A DNA stretch of 64,000 bases, taken from contig NZ_CP009455.1 of NCBI RefSeq assembly GCF_000759535.1, positions 3,410,001 through 3,474,000 of the forward strand, written 5' to 3'. Under the pieces are notes generated by a model. It was given only the letters and a program-made list of their open reading frames with translations. It searched no databases and was not told the DNA's origin. The DNA comes from Pseudomonas cremoricolorata. GTDB taxonomy: Bacteria; Pseudomonadota; Gammaproteobacteria; Pseudomonadales; Pseudomonadaceae. Positions within the stretch are counted from its first letter, which is position 1. Each line of letters starts with the position of its first letter. Below, piece by piece: positions 8,302 to 16,548 of this stretch. Both the position numbers and the translations under genes were made by a program.

Positions 8302-8810
8302 GAGTAGACTCCGAGCTGCGGCGATGAACGACGCGGCTTCAACTATGTGAGTTGTTTTTATGTCACGGTTTGTCCTGAACCGATGGTTGCAGCATGAGTC
8401 TTTTGCGATTTAAGTTCCATATACCAATCGGTATACAAACTCAGTTTTTCGAAGGGGATTAAGAAATACTTGAAGATGCTACGCACTGAGGCATCTAAAA
8501 AGTGGCTGCACAATTAGAGAGCCTCGTGCGTCGCCGGAATGAACGACTTAGGGAATCAGATTCGTCTGGATCTGGTACCTGTGATAACAAGCACTTCCAG
8601 TGTGTGATGCCAGCCTAAACCTTTGATATAGGGATACGCCCAAGCGTGAATGGCGTACGTAAAAAAATCACTTTTAGGCCTATCCTGATAGTTTGCTTGG
8701 CTCCACGCTTTCATAATCCACCTCAATCAATTTCCCTGACACGCTGCCCTCGACACTATCAATGGACGGTTTTCCAAAGAGGTGTAGACACGCCTATCCA
8801 AAACGTCGGG
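8302..8810. other. Intergenic region with operator palindrome; no gene seen
   Basis: About 500 bp of AT-richer sequence carries the SDR promoter and its palindrome. The remaining sequence up to the transposase fragment shows no family resemblance in any frame. It is probably debris from old insertions. Confidence 0.5.
8420..8435. promoter_or_regulatory. 16-bp palindrome TATACCAATCGGTATA, candidate operator
   Basis: Perfect 6-4-6 inverted repeat about 120 bp upstream of the SDR-oxidase operon. It is closely similar in sequence, length and distance to the palindrome upstream of the EutH-like gene, which supports co-regulation by one dimeric DNA-binding protein. Confidence 0.5.
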
Positions 8811-9017
8811 TGTTTCGGAGTCAGAAGATTGATGAAGGAACAAGGACTGATCAGCAAACAGCCCGGTTCTCATGCGTACCAGAAAGCCACGGTCGAGCGC
8901 CCCGACATTCCCAATGTGCTTGATCGCAAGTCCACCGTGGCTGCGCCAAACAAGGCCTGGTGTGGCGACATCACGTATATCTGGGCAGAGGGTCGATGGA
9001 GCTATCTGGTAGTGGTC
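8811..9017 (+). pseudogene. IS3-family transposase (OrfB) fragment
   Basis: About 70 codons give GVRRLMKEQGLISKQPG, then PDIPNVLDRK and NKAWCGDITYIWAEGRW. This is the stretch leading into the rve integrase domain of IS3-type OrfB, including the first catalytic Asp in CGDITY. The upstream part of the open frame (from 8646) shows no transposase sequence. Downstream the match stops abruptly after SYLVVV, where a different gene remnant begins. No terminal repeats or OrfA were found, so this is a dead fragment. Confidence 0.75.
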
Positions 9018-9162
9018 TCTGGGCGTGGTCGAGGCGGCGTGTCGGGTGGGCGAGTACCCAGGTGTCGTGCCCAGCGTCAGCGGCTGGGCGCAGGTGACTG
9101 GGCTGGACACGATAGTTGTCGACGAGCGCGATCCGCTTGCGAACGGCTTTCAGGTAGTGTGA
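9013..9162 (+). pseudogene. Proline racemase/hydroxyproline epimerase family, C-terminal remnant
   Basis: In the frame of 9013 the translation contains VGEYPGVVPSVSGWAQVTGL and then VDERDPLANGFQVV followed by a stop at 9160-9162. The pattern of a P-x-(I/V)-x-G-x-A-x-(I/V)-T-G strand followed by DP-(L/F)-x-x-GF at the very end is characteristic of the proline racemase superfamily. Only about 45 C-terminal codons remain, fused out of frame to the transposase fragment, and an in-frame TAG lies at 9010-9012. The rest of the gene was lost. The assignment rests on a short stretch and is moderate. Confidence 0.5.
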
Positions 9163-9180
9163 GTTGTCAATGCCTTAGCA

Positions 9181-9199
9181 AATGCAAATCGTTTGTATT
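9181..9199. promoter_or_regulatory. Candidate Fur box upstream of the TonB receptor
   Basis: AATGCAAA-TCG-TTTGTATT is an imperfect palindrome (one mismatch in eight per arm) of the AT-rich form bound by Fur. It lies about 115 bp upstream of the receptor start. Iron-starvation induction would be expected for a siderophore receptor. Confidence 0.45.
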
Positions 9200-9312
9200 C
9201 ATTGCGCTGGCGCTGTATCGTCGCGCCGTTTGAAAAACCGGCGCGCCGCCCATTCGCTGGGCGTGGCGTGAACCCGCCTGCCAAGGGCGGGCAACGAACG
9301 ATTGGGACATTC

Positions 9313-11463
9313 ATGAAGGCTGTCAGCAAAGCCCGCAATGGTCTGGTGTCGCCCGCCCTGTGCGTGGCGTTGGCGACAACGGCGAGTATTTCCTGGGCGG
9401 CCACGCCGCCTGTTTCCGATGCCCCCCAGGCTGCCGGCTCGCTGGTGTTGCCCAGCAGCACCATCGAAGGCGTAAGCGACGCCAGCAGCGACAGCGAAAC
9501 CTTCAGCGGCGCGCCGGCGCAGGTCGGCAAGAGCAACCTGCCGCTCGCCGAAACGCCGCGCAGCGTCAAGGTGGTATCGCGCGCGGTAATGGACAGCCAG
9601 CAGTCGCAGAGCCTGGCAGACGTGCTCGGCAACGTGCCCGGAGTGACCGCCGGGCAGTATGGCCGACGCGGCTGGGACGACCTGATCATTCGCGGGCAAG
9701 TCGCTTCCGATTCGCTGTTCCTCGACGGCCTGCGCACCAGCGCCTCAAACCGGGTGGCCGAGCAGATCTTCGGTCTCGAGCAGGTCGAGGTGCTCAAGGG
9801 CCCGGCCTCGATGGAATACGGTCTGGTCATGCCCGGTGGCGTGGTCAACATGGTCAGCAAAAGGCCCAAGGCCGATCCGTTCGCCACCGTCGGGCTGAGC
9901 TATGGCACCGATGATTTTCGCCAGGGTACCTTCGATGTCGGCACGCCGTTGTCAGAAAACGGCAAGGCGGCGCTGCGGGTCAACGGCTTGCTCTCGGACA
10001 GCAACGACGCCACCGACCATGTCGGCTTTCGCAACAACTATCTCGCGCCGTCGCTGAGCCTGGACCTGGGCCCGGACACCGACCTGACCCTGCTCGCCAG
10101 CCATCAGGATCGCCAATACACCCGCCAGCAGGGCTTGCCGTTGTCTGGCTCGATCAACGCCAACCCCAACGGCGACATCCCCCGTCATCGCTTCACCGGC
10201 GAGCCGGGGCAAGACCCTTACCACGGTGTCGCCAACCGCGTCGGCTACAGCCTGACCCACCGTTTCGGCAACGACTGGACCTTCAATCAGAACCTGCGCT
10301 GGCAGACCTTCCGCCTCGATGGCCAACTGGTCGCCAATGGCAACATGGGCGCCGACAACCGCACCCTGGCGCGCACTGCACAGCAGCAGCATTTCGACGG
10401 CGATACCCTGAGCCTGGACAACAACCTCCAGCACCTGTTCGACACCCCCTACGGCAGCCACGACCTGACGGTGGGTGTCGACTACCTGCGCTCGCGGGAA
10501 AGCACCCGGCATTACGCTTGTCGGGTGGCGGCGCTGGATGTCTACCAGCCGGTGTACGGCGCCAGCATCAACTGCCCGGACACCCCGCGCGAATGGCAGG
10601 ACAGCACCGTGCGCATGATCGGCGCCTACGTGCGTGACAACTACCGCATCACCGACCGCTGGCTGGTCACCGCCGGCCTGCGTCACGACATCAGCGATAC
10701 CTACGGCACCGACAAGCTCACCGGCGCGCGCAATGCAAGCCCGGCTGACAAGACCACCGGCGCCGTGGCGGTGATGTATGAACTGCTGCCCAACGTGCGG
10801 CCGTACCTGAGCTATGCCACCTCGTTCTACCCCAACACCGGGATGGACTTCGACGGCAACACCTTCAAGCCCGAAGAGGGCGAGCAGTGGGAAGCGGGGG
10901 TCAAGTTCGACCTGGTGCCTGGGCGCACCTTGCTCAGCATGGCGCTGTTCGACCTGCGCCGGCAGAACGTGCTGCAACAAGACCCGCGCAACAACGGCTC
11001 GCAGATCGCCATCGGCGAACAGCGCAGCCAGGGCGCGGAAATCGACCTGACCGCCGACATTTCCGACCGCCTCAGCGTCAACGCCGGCTACGCCTACACG
11101 TGGGCCACGGTCACCGATGATGGCGGGCAGACCGCAGCCACGGCCATCAGCGTCGGTGATCGCCTGAACAACGTGCCGCGCCACACCGCCAACCTGTTCG
11201 CCCGCTACCGCTTCAACGGCAGCCCGCGTGGCTGGGAGGTCAATGGCGGGATCAACGCCATGAGCGAGCGCTACACCAGCGGCTATTACTTGCCAGGCTA
11301 TGCCGTCGCCAACGTTGGCGTGGCCTATGGCGCCGAACACTGGCGCGCGGCGCTGAACGTCAACAACCTGTTCGACCGCCAGTACTACGCCGGCGGTCTG
11401 CGCCAGGCGGTGGCACTGGGCAATGACCGTACGGCGATCATGTCGGTCAGCTACAACTACTGA
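9313..11463 (+). CDS. TonB-dependent siderophore receptor
   Basis: A 716-residue outer-membrane receptor. ATG 9313 gives a clear signal peptide (MKAVSKARNGLVSPALCVAL..., cleavage after SWA). The plug domain follows (about residues 60-190: ETPRSVKVVSRAVMDSQQSQ, IIRGQ, LDGLR, EQVEVLKGPASMEYG, PGGVVNMVSKRP). The rest is the 22-strand barrel, ending in the usual aromatic C-terminus (SVSYNY). There is no N-terminal signalling extension of the FecA/FpvA type, so it is not expected to signal through its own sigma factor. It transports a ferric siderophore with TonB-ExbBD energy. No siderophore genes are nearby. Its end overlaps the end of catR by a few bases, tail to tail. Confidence 0.92.
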   Translation: MKAVSKARNGLVSPALCVALATTASISWAATPPVSDAPQAAGSLVLPSSTIEGVSDASSDSETFSGAPAQVGKSNLPLAETPRSVKVVSRAVMDSQQSQSLADVLGNVPGVTAGQYGRRGWDDLIIRGQVASDSLFLDGLRTSASNRVAEQIFGLEQVEVLKGPASMEYGLVMPGGVVNMVSKRPKADPFATVGLSYGTDDFRQGTFDVGTPLSENGKAALRVNGLLSDSNDATDHVGFRNNYLAPSLSLDLGPDTDLTLLASHQDRQYTRQQGLPLSGSINANPNGDIPRHRFTGEPGQDPYHGVANRVGYSLTHRFGNDWTFNQNLRWQTFRLDGQLVANGNMGADNRTLARTAQQQHFDGDTLSLDNNLQHLFDTPYGSHDLTVGVDYLRSRESTRHYACRVAALDVYQPVYGASINCPDTPREWQDSTVRMIGAYVRDNYRITDRWLVTAGLRHDISDTYGTDKLTGARNASPADKTTGAVAVMYELLPNVRPYLSYATSFYPNTGMDFDGNTFKPEEGEQWEAGVKFDLVPGRTLLSMALFDLRRQNVLQQDPRNNGSQIAIGEQRSQGAEIDLTADISDRLSVNAGYAYTWATVTDDGGQTAATAISVGDRLNNVPRHTANLFARYRFNGSPRGWEVNGGINAMSERYTSGYYLPGYAVANVGVAYGAEHWRAALNVNNLFDRQYYAGGLRQAVALGNDRTAIMSVSYNY

Positions 11464-12329
11464 GCCGACTGCGCCAGCCAGGTGATGCAGCGCTGCACCA
11501 GCGGGCTGACATCACCGCTGCGCACACTGATGACGATGGGGCTCACCGCGCTGTCGTCGAGCAGTTCGGCGTAGTCGACGTCGGTGCGGTGCTGCTGCTG
11601 CACCGAGGCCGGCACCAGGGTCACGCCCAGCCCCGCAGCCACCAGGCCGATGGCTGTCTGCATCTCGTTGGCCCACTGGCTGACCTTGAGGCTGATGCCC
11701 TGGGCGGCGAACAGCCCCAGCACATGGTCGGCGTAGCTCGGCCGCGGTTGCGCCGGGTACAGCACGAACGGCTCGCTGCCCAGTTGCTCGAGGCGCAGCG
11801 GCTGCCCGGCCAGCGGGTGGCCGCTGGGCAGCGCGGCGACCAGGCGGTCCTGGCTCAGCACGCGCTGGACGATGGCCGAATCTTCCACCTGCAAACGTCC
11901 GAAGGCGATGTCGATGCGCCCGCTCTTGAGCGCCTCGATCTGCTCCAGGGTGGTCATTTCCCGCAGCCCCAGTTCCAGCTCGCTGTCGCCGCGCAGGCTG
12001 CGGATCAGGTCGGGCAGGGCGCCGTACAGCGTCGAGGGGGCGAAGCCGATGCCCAGCCAGCGCCGTTGCCCTTGGCCGATGCGCCGGGTGTTGTCGCTGA
12101 TGCCCTCGAGCTGCTCGAGCAGTACACACACCTGTTTATGGAAATAATGCCCGGCCTCGGTCAGGCGCAGCGGGCGGTCGCGCAGCACCAGCTGGGTGCC
12201 GAGTTGCTCCTCGAGCTGGATGATCTGCCGGCTCAGCGGCGGCTGGGCGATGTGCAGCAACTGCGCAGCCTTGGTGAAATTCAGGGTTTCAGCCAGGACC
12301 TTGAAGTAGCGCAGGTGACGAAGCTCCAT
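11457..12329 (-). CDS. catR: CatR, LysR-type activator of the catechol operon
   Basis: A 290-residue LysR regulator from ATG 12329 with GGGAGG upstream. The N-terminal helix-turn-helix (MELRHLRYFKVLAETLNFTK, QPPLSRQI) is followed by the co-inducer-binding domain. It is divergent from catBCA, the standard catR-catB arrangement of fluorescent pseudomonads. CatR binds the shared intergenic region and activates catBC when the pathway intermediate cis,cis-muconate is present. Sequence around residues 90-290 (LGIGFAPSTLYGALPDLIRS, PSYADHVLGLF) fits CatR/BenM-type proteins. Assignment from sequence plus context is strong. Confidence 0.92.
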   Translation of the reverse strand: MELRHLRYFKVLAETLNFTKAAQLLHIAQPPLSRQIIQLEEQLGTQLVLRDRPLRLTEAGHYFHKQVCVLLEQLEGISDNTRRIGQGQRRWLGIGFAPSTLYGALPDLIRSLRGDSELELGLREMTTLEQIEALKSGRIDIAFGRLQVEDSAIVQRVLSQDRLVAALPSGHPLAGQPLRLEQLGSEPFVLYPAQPRPSYADHVLGLFAAQGISLKVSQWANEMQTAIGLVAAGLGVTLVPASVQQQHRTDVDYAELLDDSAVSPIVISVRSGDVSPLVQRCITWLAQSAQ

Positions 12330-12457
12330 CAGACCTCCCGGGTATGGTCGCAGATGCAATCGGTATTGGACGCCCCAAGCGTGTCGCGCAATGCTTGAAC
12401 AATCAAGTAAATCCTCCGGCCCGGACCCCCGTGCTGGCGCGACGAGAAGCCCTGGCA
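12330..12457. promoter_or_regulatory. catR-catB divergent promoter region
   Basis: 128 bp between the two start codons contain GGTATGG and CGGTATTGG segments of the kind bound by CatR in P. putida. The region should hold the catR promoter, the CatR recognition and activation sites, and the catB promoter. The exact sites were not resolved here. Confidence 0.6.
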
Positions 12458-13579
12458 ATGAGCAATCCTGTAATCCAACGCGTCGACACCCTGATCGTCG
12501 ATCTGCCCACCATCCGCCCGCACAAGCTGGCGATGCACACGATGCAGCAGCAGACCCTGGTGATCATCCGCCTGCACTGCAGCGATGGGGTCGAGGGCAT
12601 CGGTGAGGCCACCACCATCGGCGGCCTGGCCTACGGCTACGAAAGCCCGGAAGGGATCAAGGCCAACATCGACCGCTACCTGGCCCCGGCCCTGATCGGT
12701 CTGCCGGCGGGCAACGTCAACGCCGCCATGCTGCGCCTGGACCTCATCGCCAAGGGTAATACCTTCGCCAAGTCGGGTCTGGAAAGCGCCTTGCTCGATG
12801 CCCAGGGCAAGCGCCTGGGCCTGGCTGTCAGTGAACTGCTCGGCGGGCGCGTGCGCGACAGCCTGGAAGTGGCCTGGACGCTCGCCAGCGGCGACACCGC
12901 ACGGGACATCGCCGAAGCCGAGCACATGCTCGAGATTCGCCGCCACCGCCTGTTCAAGCTCAAGATCGGCGCCAACCCGCTGCAACAGGACCTCGACCAC
13001 GTCATCGCCATCAAGCGCGAACTGGGCGATCGCGCCAGCGTGCGCGTCGACGTCAATCAGTACTGGGACGAGTCGCAGGCGATCCGTGCCTGCCAGGTGC
13101 TGGGCGACAACGGTGTCGACCTGATCGAACAGCCGATCTCGCGCATCAACCGGGCAGGGCAGGTGCGCCTGAACCAGCGCAGTCCGGCGCCGATCATGGC
13201 CGATGAGTCGATCGAAAGCGTCGACGACGCCTTGCAGTTGGCGGCCACCGGTGCTGCCAGCGTGTTCGCCCTGAAGATCGCCAAGAACGGCGGACCGCGG
13301 GCCGTGCTGCGCACCGCGCAGATCGCCGAAGCGGCAGGTATCGCCCTGTACGGCGGCACCATGCTGGAAGGCTCGGTCGGCACCCTGGCCTCGGCCCATG
13401 CGTTTTTGACCCTGCGCCAGCTGACCTGGGGCACCGAGCTGTTCGGGCCGCTGCTGCTCACCGAAGAGATCGTCACCGAGGCGCCGCAGTACCGCGACTT
13501 CGCCCTGCACGTGCCGGCCACCCCAGGCCTGGGGCTGACCCTCGATGAAACCCGCCTGGCGCGCTTCGCCCGCCGCTAG
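12458..13579 (+). CDS. catB: Muconate cycloisomerase
   Basis: A 373-residue enolase-superfamily enzyme, the usual CatB length. It converts cis,cis-muconate to muconolactone in the catechol branch of the beta-ketoadipate pathway. Catalytic features can be seen in order: FKLKIG (Lys pair), VRVDVNQYWD (metal Asp), DLIEQPI (Glu), MADESI (Asp), and FALKIAKNGG (catalytic Lys on the other face). The N-terminal capping domain (residues 1-130) includes the 20s loop. An upstream in-frame extension to 12344 overlaps the CatR control region and is not used. It heads the catBCA operon; catC begins 24 bases downstream. Confidence 0.96.
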   Translation: MSNPVIQRVDTLIVDLPTIRPHKLAMHTMQQQTLVIIRLHCSDGVEGIGEATTIGGLAYGYESPEGIKANIDRYLAPALIGLPAGNVNAAMLRLDLIAKGNTFAKSGLESALLDAQGKRLGLAVSELLGGRVRDSLEVAWTLASGDTARDIAEAEHMLEIRRHRLFKLKIGANPLQQDLDHVIAIKRELGDRASVRVDVNQYWDESQAIRACQVLGDNGVDLIEQPISRINRAGQVRLNQRSPAPIMADESIESVDDALQLAATGAASVFALKIAKNGGPRAVLRTAQIAEAAGIALYGGTMLEGSVGTLASAHAFLTLRQLTWGTELFGPLLLTEEIVTEAPQYRDFALHVPATPGLGLTLDETRLARFARR

Positions 13580-13603
13580 GCTGTTCGCCACAAGGAGATT
13601 GCC

Positions 13604-13894
13604 ATGCTGTTCCACGTGAAGATGACCGTGAAGCTGCCGCTCGACATGGACCCGGCCAAGGCCGCCCAGCTCAAGGCCGATGAAAAGGCCCTGGCCCAGC
13701 GCCTGCAACAGGAGGGCACCTGGCGCCACCTGTGGCGCATCGCCGGGCACTACGCCAACTACAGCGTGTTCGATGTCGCCGATGTCGAAACCCTGCACGA
13801 CACCCTGATGCAACTGCCGTTGTTCCCGTACATGGAGATCGACATCGACGGCCTCTGCCGTCACCCCTCGTCGATCCATGCCGACGACCGCTGA
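13604..13894 (+). CDS. catC: Muconolactone delta-isomerase
   Basis: A 96-residue protein, the usual CatC length, starting MLFHVKMTVKLPLDMDPAKA. A strong AAGGAG lies upstream. It converts muconolactone to beta-ketoadipate enol-lactone; the family forms decamers of ferredoxin-like folds. Residues such as the His and Glu in YMEIDIDGLCRHP lie in the conserved C-terminal part. It is between catB and catA in one operon. Confidence 0.96.
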   Translation: MLFHVKMTVKLPLDMDPAKAAQLKADEKALAQRLQQEGTWRHLWRIAGHYANYSVFDVADVETLHDTLMQLPLFPYMEIDIDGLCRHPSSIHADDR

Positions 13895-13948
13895 GCGCCA
13901 CCCGCCCAGCCCTGTATGCCTGACAAGAACAATTCGAGGTAACGAGCC

Positions 13949-14884
13949 ATGACCGTGAAAATCTCCCACACCGCCGAGGTGCAAGCCTTCTTCGAAACCG
14001 TCGCCGGCCTAGGCAACGCACAAGGCAGCCCGCGCTTCAAGCAGATCATGCTGCGCCTGCTGCAAGACGTCGCGCGGCTGATCGAAGACCTGGAGATCAC
14101 TGACAACGAGTTCTGGAAGGCGGTGGACTACCTCAACCGTCTTGGCGGGCAGAACGAGGCCGGGCTGGCCGCCGCGGGCCTGGGCATCGAGCACTTCCTC
14201 GACCTGCTGCAGGACGCCAAGGACCAGCAGGCCGGTCTCACCGGCGGCACCCCGCGCACCATCGAAGGCCCGCTGTACGTGGCCGGTGCGCCGATCTCGG
14301 ACGGTGAAGCGCGCATGGACGATGGCCAGGACCCAGGCACCGTGCTGTTCATCCACGGCCAGGTGTTCGATCCGGCCGGCCAGCCGCTGGCCGGTGCCGT
14401 GGTCGATCTGTGGCACGCCAACACCCAGGGCACCTATTCCTATTTCGACAGCCGTCAGTCGGACTACAACCTGCGCCGGCGCATCGTCACCGACGCCGAA
14501 GGCCGCTACCGCGCCCGCAGCATCGTGCCGTCCGGCTACGGCTGCAACCCCCAGGGTCCGACCCAGGAATGCCTGAACCTGCTCGGCCGCCACGGCCAGC
14601 GCCCGGCGCACGTGCACTTCTTCATTTCCGCGCCGGGCTGCCGTCACCTGACCACGCAGATCAACTTCGAAGGCGACCAATACCTGTGGGACGACTTCGC
14701 CTACGCCACCCGCGATGGCCTGATCGGCGCGTTGCAGTTCGTCACCGACCCGGCCAAGGCCCGCGACCGTGGGGTCGAGGGCGACACCTTCGCTGACCTT
14801 GCTTTCGACTTCCACCTGCAAGCCGCGCAGGCGCCCGCCGCAGAAGAACGCAGTGAGCGTCCGCGGGCCTTGCAGGACGCCTGA
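13949..14884 (+). CDS. catA: Catechol 1,2-dioxygenase
   Basis: A 311-residue intradiol ring-cleavage enzyme that opens catechol to cis,cis-muconate with O2. The N-terminal helical dimerisation domain spans about residues 1-100. The Fe(III) ligands can be placed as Tyr163 (NTQGTYSYFD), Tyr197 (PSGYGCNP), His221 and His223 (RPAHVHFF). It is the last gene of catBCA, and a hairpin follows at 14911-14934. Catechol is the product of the iac pathway encoded downstream in this window, so this operon completes that pathway. Confidence 0.97.
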   Translation: MTVKISHTAEVQAFFETVAGLGNAQGSPRFKQIMLRLLQDVARLIEDLEITDNEFWKAVDYLNRLGGQNEAGLAAAGLGIEHFLDLLQDAKDQQAGLTGGTPRTIEGPLYVAGAPISDGEARMDDGQDPGTVLFIHGQVFDPAGQPLAGAVVDLWHANTQGTYSYFDSRQSDYNLRRRIVTDAEGRYRARSIVPSGYGCNPQGPTQECLNLLGRHGQRPAHVHFFISAPGCRHLTTQINFEGDQYLWDDFAYATRDGLIGALQFVTDPAKARDRGVEGDTFADLAFDFHLQAAQAPAAEERSERPRALQDA

Positions 14885-14910
14885 ACCCAGGCAACGCAGC
14901 GTTTTACCCC

Positions 14911-14934
14911 GGCGATCATCGGCAGGTGATCGCC
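14911..14934 (+). terminator. Hairpin after catA, candidate terminator
   Basis: GGCGATCA and TGATCGCC form a perfect 8-bp stem with an 8-base loop 27 bp after the catA stop. The T-run is weak, so termination may be partial. Confidence 0.45.
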
Positions 14935-14992
14935 GCACCCTAATCCCTTGCACCCGACGCTTCGCCATTCCTATAACAACAAAGGCTTCGCC

Positions 14993-15062
14993 ATGACCCC
15001 GCATACCTCCGCCAGACCTTCGCCGTCTGCCTGTTACTGACAGGTTTCTGCCTTTAGCACAT
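14993..15062 (+). pseudogene. Possible porin gene remnant: frameshifted signal peptide
   Basis: A short frame (ATG 14993, stop at 15038-15040) reads MTPHTSARPSPSACY. If a single C were restored near 15010 the sequence would read MTPHTSRQTFAVCLLLTGFC, a normal signal peptide with a hydrophobic core. The next bases run to the start of the MFS gene with no mature-protein coding. This looks like the 5' stump of a deleted exported-protein gene, such as a porin between cat genes and a transporter. A chance resemblance is possible. Confidence 0.3.
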
Positions 15063-15143
15063 CTCTGCTTGCCGCCGGCTGGCCTTTTCGGCTGCGCGCC
15101 AGGCAGAGCAACCCGGGCTGTCCTCACTCAGGAATTCAGACAG

Positions 15144-16496
15144 ATGAACACCGTCGCCAACGCTTCGCCCACCGGGCAGCGCCAGAAACGCTACGTCTAC
15201 GAATGGTACGTAGTGGTGCTGTGCATGATCGCCTACATCTTTTCGTTCGTTGACCGGCAGATCCTGGCGCTGATGATCGAGCCGATCAAAGCCGACCTCA
15301 ACCTCAGCGACACCCAGTTCAGCCTGCTCCACGGCCTGGCCTTTTCCTTGTTCTACGCCTTCATGGGCATGCCCATCGCCTACCTGGCCGACCGCTTCTC
15401 GCGGCCGAAGATCATCGCCCTGGGCGTGGTGTTCTGGAGCCTGGCCACCGCCGCCTGCGGGCTGAGCAAGAACTTCCTGCAGATGTTCCTTGCCCGTATC
15501 GGCGTCGGTGTGGGGGAGGCGGCGTTGTCGCCGTCGGCCTACTCGATGTTCAGCGACCTGTTCCCCAAGGACAAACTCGGCCGCGCGGTGGGCATCTATT
15601 CCATCGGCTCGTTCGTCGGTGGCGGCGTGGCGTTTCTGGTCGGTGCCTACGTGATCGCCTTGCTGAAGAATGCCGACACCATCGAGGTGGCCGTGCTTGG
15701 CGCGATGAAGGCCTGGCAACTGGCATTCATTCTGGTCGGCCTGCCAGGGGTAGTGGTGGGGCTGCTGATCTGGTTGACCGTGCGCGACCCGCAGCGCAAG
15801 GGCGCGCAGCTCGATGAGCATGGCCAGCCGCGCAAGCTCAGGCTCACCGACGGCCTGCGCTTCATCGGCCGCCACCGCGCCACCTTCAGCTGCCATTACC
15901 TGGGCTTCTCGTTCTACGCCATGGCGCTGTTCTGCATGATGAGCTGGACCCCGGCGCTGTACATCCGCAAGTTCGGCATGAGCCCTCAGGACGCCGGCTT
16001 CATGCTCGGCACCATCCTCCTGCTGGCCAACACCAGTGGGGTGTTCTTCGGCGGCTGGCTGACCGACTACCTGAGCAAGCGCGGCTACAGCGACGGCGCC
16101 ATGCGCACCGGGGTGATCGGCGCGCTGGGCATGCTGGTGCCGGCAACCCTGTATTCGCAGGTCGACAGCCTGTGGCTGTCGGTGACCCTGCTGGTGCCGG
16201 CCATGTTCTTCGCCTCGTTCCCGATGCCGGCCTCCACCGCAGCGATGCAGATTCTTTCGCCCAACCAGGTGCGCGCGCAGGTGTCGGCGGTGTTCCTGCT
16301 GATCAACAACCTGCTGGCGCTGGGCCTGGGCACCACTCTGGTGGCGCTACTCACCGACCGCTATTTCGGCTCGCCGTTGGCGGTCGGGCAGTCGATGGCG
16401 ATCGTCAGTTGCATCGCCTCGCTGCTGGCCATCGCGCTGCTGTACCTGGGCTGCCGGCATTTCCGCCGTAGCCTGCAACGTGAATACCCGCAGTGA
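15144..16496 (+). CDS. MFS transporter (spinster/organic-acid symporter type)
   Basis: A 450-residue inner-membrane protein with twelve predicted hydrophobic segments. The MFS loop signature is seen as YLADRFSRPKII in loop 2-3, and a VDRQILALMIEPIKADLNLS motif follows TM1, as in spinster-like and hexuronate/aromatic-acid transporters. ATG 15144 has AGGAA upstream. It is followed closely by an opine-dehydrogenase-type gene and a 3-hydroxyacyl-CoA-dehydrogenase-like gene on the same strand, so the three probably form an operon and the transporter carries their substrate. The substrate is unknown. Confidence 0.85.
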   Translation: MNTVANASPTGQRQKRYVYEWYVVVLCMIAYIFSFVDRQILALMIEPIKADLNLSDTQFSLLHGLAFSLFYAFMGMPIAYLADRFSRPKIIALGVVFWSLATAACGLSKNFLQMFLARIGVGVGEAALSPSAYSMFSDLFPKDKLGRAVGIYSIGSFVGGGVAFLVGAYVIALLKNADTIEVAVLGAMKAWQLAFILVGLPGVVVGLLIWLTVRDPQRKGAQLDEHGQPRKLRLTDGLRFIGRHRATFSCHYLGFSFYAMALFCMMSWTPALYIRKFGMSPQDAGFMLGTILLLANTSGVFFGGWLTDYLSKRGYSDGAMRTGVIGALGMLVPATLYSQVDSLWLSVTLLVPAMFFASFPMPASTAAMQILSPNQVRAQVSAVFLLINNLLALGLGTTLVALLTDRYFGSPLAVGQSMAIVSCIASLLAIALLYLGCRHFRRSLQREYPQ

Positions 16497-16548
16497 ACCC
16501 GACCTACGCCGCCGACTGTGCTCGGCGGCCGCACCCCGGAGAACGCCG

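Noticed and set aside
8646..9233. A 195-residue protein gene
   Set aside because: Only the middle codons resemble a transposase. The first 55 and last 70 codons are out-of-frame or non-coding sequence, and the latter cover a racemase remnant in another frame.
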